Positions 23,362-25,757 of a stretch of DNA of 25,757 nt are shown here, in pieces. Within the stretch, counting starts at the first letter, position 1. Every line of letters starts with the position of its first letter. A program made the translations under genes and the position numbers. Source of the DNA: an uncultured PS1 clade bacterium (GTDB lineage Bacteria; Pseudomonadota; Gammaproteobacteria; PS1; Pseudothioglobaceae); contig CALFDA010000035.1 of assembly GCA_937950605.1 (NCBI GenBank), positions 1 through 25,757 on the forward strand. The letters are read 5' to 3'. The notes beneath the pieces are model-generated. The model did not search any database. It saw only the letters and a list, made by a program, of their open reading frames with translations, and was not told the origin of the DNA.

Positions 23362-25225
23362 AAAATACGAACAAATGTATGCAGAATCTATCAATAACCC
23401 TGATAGTTTTTGGGCAAAGCAAGCAGAAGAATTTTTAGACTGGGATAAGAAATGGAACAAGGTAAGCGATGTTGATTTTACCACGGGAAAAATCAAGTGG
23501 TTTGAAGGAGGAAAAATCAATGTATCGCACAACTGTATTGATAGACATTTGCCAGAAAGCGCAGATAAAATTGCTATTATTTGGGAGGGAAATAATGGTG
23601 ATGTGAAAAAAATCTCTTATCAAGATTTGTACTATGAGGTAGTGAAACTTGCCAATGGTTTAAAAGAATTAGGGGTATCCTCAGGGGATAGAGTGGTCAT
23701 TTATATGCCAATGATTGTAGAAGCAGTGTACGCTATGCTTGCTACTGCACGCATTGGCGCAATTCATTCAGTAGTGTTTGGTGGCTTTTCCCCTGAAGCA
23801 TTAAGAGATAGAATAAATGACTGTAAGGCAAAAGTGGTAATTACCGCAGATTATGCACGCCGAGGTAACAAAAGCGTGCCACTCAAAGCCAATGCAGATA
23901 AAGCATTAGCGGAAGTAACTTGTGTGCAAAATGTGGTGGTGGTTAAAAATACTGGAGATAAGATTGCAACTAATGCACTTGATGTGGATTACAGAGAACT
24001 TATACAAAACCAAGAACTCAATTGCCCTATTGAGTATTTTGATGCTGAAAACCCGCTCTTTATTCTATATACTTCAGGCTCAACAGGCAAACCTAAAGGC
24101 GTGCTCCATACCACAGGTGGATATTTGTTATATGTTGCAATGACACATAAGTATGCCTTTGACTATCAAGAAGGTGATGTATTTTTCTGCACTGCAGATA
24201 TTGGCTGGGTTACAGGGCATTCTTATATTGTGTATGGTGCACTGGCAAACTGTGCTACAACATTGATGTTTGAAGGAATTCCTACTTATCCTGACGCTTC
24301 TCGTTTTTGGCAAATTGTAGAAAAACACAAAGTAAATCAATTCTATACCGCACCAACAGCAATTCGCTCACTAATGGGTGCAGGCGATAAATTTGTCGAA
24401 GGCTTTGATTTATCATCATTAAAAGTGCTGGGAAGTGTGGGTGAGCCCATTAATCCTGAGGCATGGCGCTGGTATGAAAAAAAAATTGGTGCTGGTAGAC
24501 TGCCAATTACTGATACATGGTGGCAAACAGAAACGGGTGGTCATATGATTATGCCTTTACCACACACTTATAAACAAAAACCTGGCAGTGCAATGAAACC
24601 GTTTTTTGGTGTGAAACCTGAGATTGTTGATGATAAAGGCAATGTATTAGAAGGCGAATGTGAAGGCATTTTGGTTATCAATTCTTCATGGCCAGGGCAA
24701 ATGCGCACGCTGTATAACAACCATGAAAGATTCATGGATGCGTATTTTTCAACCTTTAAAGGAAAATATTTTACAGGTGACGGTGCACGCCGTGATGCTG
24801 ATGGTGACTATTGGATTACTGGGCGTATTGATGATGTGCTCAATGTTTCAGGACATCGCTTAGGGACTGCCGAGATTGAGAGTGCACTCGTGCTTCATCG
24901 TGATGTCAATGAAGTGGCAATTGTTGGTTATTCACACGATATTAAAGGTCAAGGGATTTATGCTTATGTTTCGTTAAATAATGATGTTGTGCCAAGCGAT
25001 GAATTAAAAATAGAACTCATAGATCTTGTTCGCAGTGAAATTGGAGCGATTGCAACTGTTGATAAAATTCAATTTACAACAGAACTACCTAAAACACGCA
25101 GTGGCAAAATTATGCGGAGAATTTTACGCAAAATTACTGAAAATGACTTTGATTCATTAGGAGATACCTCTACTCTTGCAAATCCTAGCGTAGTTGATGA
25201 CTTAATAGCTAATCGTGTAAGTTAG
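23327..25225 (+). CDS. acs: Acetyl-CoA synthetase
   Basis: AMP-forming ligase that activates acetate to acetyl-CoA through acetyl-AMP. The 632 residues carry the adenylate-forming motifs: the P-loop YTSGSTGKPKG (248-258), the TDTWWQTETGG motif, YFTGDGARRDADGDYWITGRIDDVLN, the hinge region after it, and the C-terminal PKTRSGKIMRR with Lys594, the residue acetylated to inactivate the enzyme in other bacteria. It is slightly shorter than E. coli Acs (652) but complete. The ATG at 23327 has GAGGAG seven bases upstream, inside the end of the preceding gene. With the symporter genes it forms an acetate uptake and assimilation cluster. No terminator is obvious after it. Confidence 0.97.
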   Translation: MNNNTHHSMNIKKYEQMYAESINNPDSFWAKQAEEFLDWDKKWNKVSDVDFTTGKIKWFEGGKINVSHNCIDRHLPESADKIAIIWEGNNGDVKKISYQDLYYEVVKLANGLKELGVSSGDRVVIYMPMIVEAVYAMLATARIGAIHSVVFGGFSPEALRDRINDCKAKVVITADYARRGNKSVPLKANADKALAEVTCVQNVVVVKNTGDKIATNALDVDYRELIQNQELNCPIEYFDAENPLFILYTSGSTGKPKGVLHTTGGYLLYVAMTHKYAFDYQEGDVFFCTADIGWVTGHSYIVYGALANCATTLMFEGIPTYPDASRFWQIVEKHKVNQFYTAPTAIRSLMGAGDKFVEGFDLSSLKVLGSVGEPINPEAWRWYEKKIGAGRLPITDTWWQTETGGHMIMPLPHTYKQKPGSAMKPFFGVKPEIVDDKGNVLEGECEGILVINSSWPGQMRTLYNNHERFMDAYFSTFKGKYFTGDGARRDADGDYWITGRIDDVLNVSGHRLGTAEIESALVLHRDVNEVAIVGYSHDIKGQGIYAYVSLNNDVVPSDELKIELIDLVRSEIGAIATVDKIQFTTELPKTRSGKIMRRILRKITENDFDSLGDTSTLANPSVVDDLIANRVS

Positions 25226-25305
25226 CACTAAAAGTATTATTATAAGCAACCATTACAAAACAAAATCTAGCCCATTCCTAATTTCATGGTTATTTGCTAT
25301 AAAAT

Positions 25306-25484
25306 TGTAGCAGCCACAACCTAATCTGACACCACCTCTAAAATCAAGACATCTGTCAGATTAAATTTGCTCTAAGTTATTTATAGCAACCCCAACCTAA
25401 CCTAACAATCACTCACAATAGAGTGAGTGCCATCTCTAAAACTTAAAGGTGTTAGAGATTTTAAGAATATAGGAGAAAATACTC
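25306..25484 (+). repeat. Left-end leader of an IS481-like element with direct and inverted repeats
   Basis: Two imperfect 26-base direct repeats (25306-25331 and 25382-25407, 21 identical positions) share the core AACCTAA. Each is linked to a hairpin: AATCTGACA (25323-25331) with TGTCAGATT (25354-25362), and CACTCAC (25410-25416) with GTGAGTG (25423-25429). They lie just upstream of the transposase start, with AGGAGAA at 25471-25477. The element probably begins near 25306, but the right end is outside the window, so the terminal repeat cannot be confirmed. Confidence 0.5.
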
Positions 25485-25757
25485 ATGATAAATAATACTA
25501 ATCCAATCATCAGACATAGTGTTGGTTTGTTAAATCTTGCCGAGGAACTCGGCAATGTATCTAAATCTTGCAAAATAATGGGTGTTAATAGGTGTCTCAA
25601 GAGATACCTTTTATCACTATCAAGAACTTAAAGAACAAGGCGAGATGCTTTAATCAACAATAATCGGTGTGCCTAATCTTAAAAACACAGTTGATGATAA
25701 AACCGAGCAAGCAGTCATTGATTCTGTTATTGCTTATATTGCTATCCTGCCTATGAA
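25485..25757 (+). pseudogene. Frameshifted IS481-like transposase, truncated by window end
   Basis: The first frame from ATG 25485 reads NPIIRHSVGLLNLAEELGNV and SKSCKIMGV, typical of the N-terminal helix-turn-helix of IS481-family transposases, but then stops at 25629-25631. The expected continuation VSRDTFYHYQELKEQGE is found one frame over from about 25594, and NLKNTVDDKTEQAVIDSVIAY in another frame from about 25674. A 10-base insertion near 25581-25590 (GGTGT repeated ten bases apart) explains the first shift. At least two frameshifts and a disrupted PAYG-type region at the end show a decayed copy. The catalytic DDE domain lies beyond the window. Confidence 0.85.

Noticed and set aside
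1..25757. CRISPR array, tRNA or rRNA genes
   Set aside because: No regularly spaced repeats and no cloverleaf or rRNA-like segments were seen on reading both strands.

Overview
The window looks like chromosome from an AT-rich gammaproteobacterium. The protein styles and gene content (Gcv glycine cleavage, HemL, PurE/PurK, a DUF4212/VC2705-type acetate symporter with Acs) recall the SUP05/Thioglobus/bivalve thiotrophic-symbiont group. That placement is inference from composition and gene content; there is no rRNA or other phylogenetic marker here.

Layout. 1-557: rpmB-rpmG ribosomal protein operon on the plus strand behind a clear -10 box. 879-5946: minus-strand operon valS - SH3/YgiM-like membrane protein - guaB, closed by a terminator folded over the guaB stop codon. 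6156-8957: single-polypeptide glycine decarboxylase gcvP. 9279-13220: tightly overlapping minus-strand operon pabC - small membrane protein - tmk - holB - hemL. 13362-18244: four-gene minus-strand accessory cassette inserted between housekeeping genes. It encodes a PAPS-reductase-like PP-loop protein, a GHKL (Hsp90/MORC-like) ATPase and two proteins I do not recognise. 18245-18756: long intergenic region with nested inverted repeats and a purE promoter. 18757-20322: purE-purK. 20834-25225: acetate uptake and activation cluster (small and large symporter subunits, a membrane-anchored protein of unknown function, acetyl-CoA synthetase). 25306-25757: left part of a decayed IS481-like insertion sequence that runs off the window.

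The core genes are conventional: translation, GTP synthesis, one-carbon metabolism, heme, folate and purine precursors, thymidylate and DNA polymerase III clamp loading, and acetate assimilation. The compact gene packing (ATGA and TAATG junctions, terminators overlapping stop codons) fits a streamlined genome.

The best candidate for an undescribed system is the 13362-18244 cassette. Its four genes are translationally linked, sit between core genes, and pair a nucleotide-activating PP-loop enzyme that has several conserved cysteines with a GHKL ATPase and two orphan proteins. Spot base counts suggest that its last three genes are more AT-rich than the flanking core genes. This architecture is compatible with a DNA-modification or anti-phage defence module, but function is inference and I could not match the full set to a named system.
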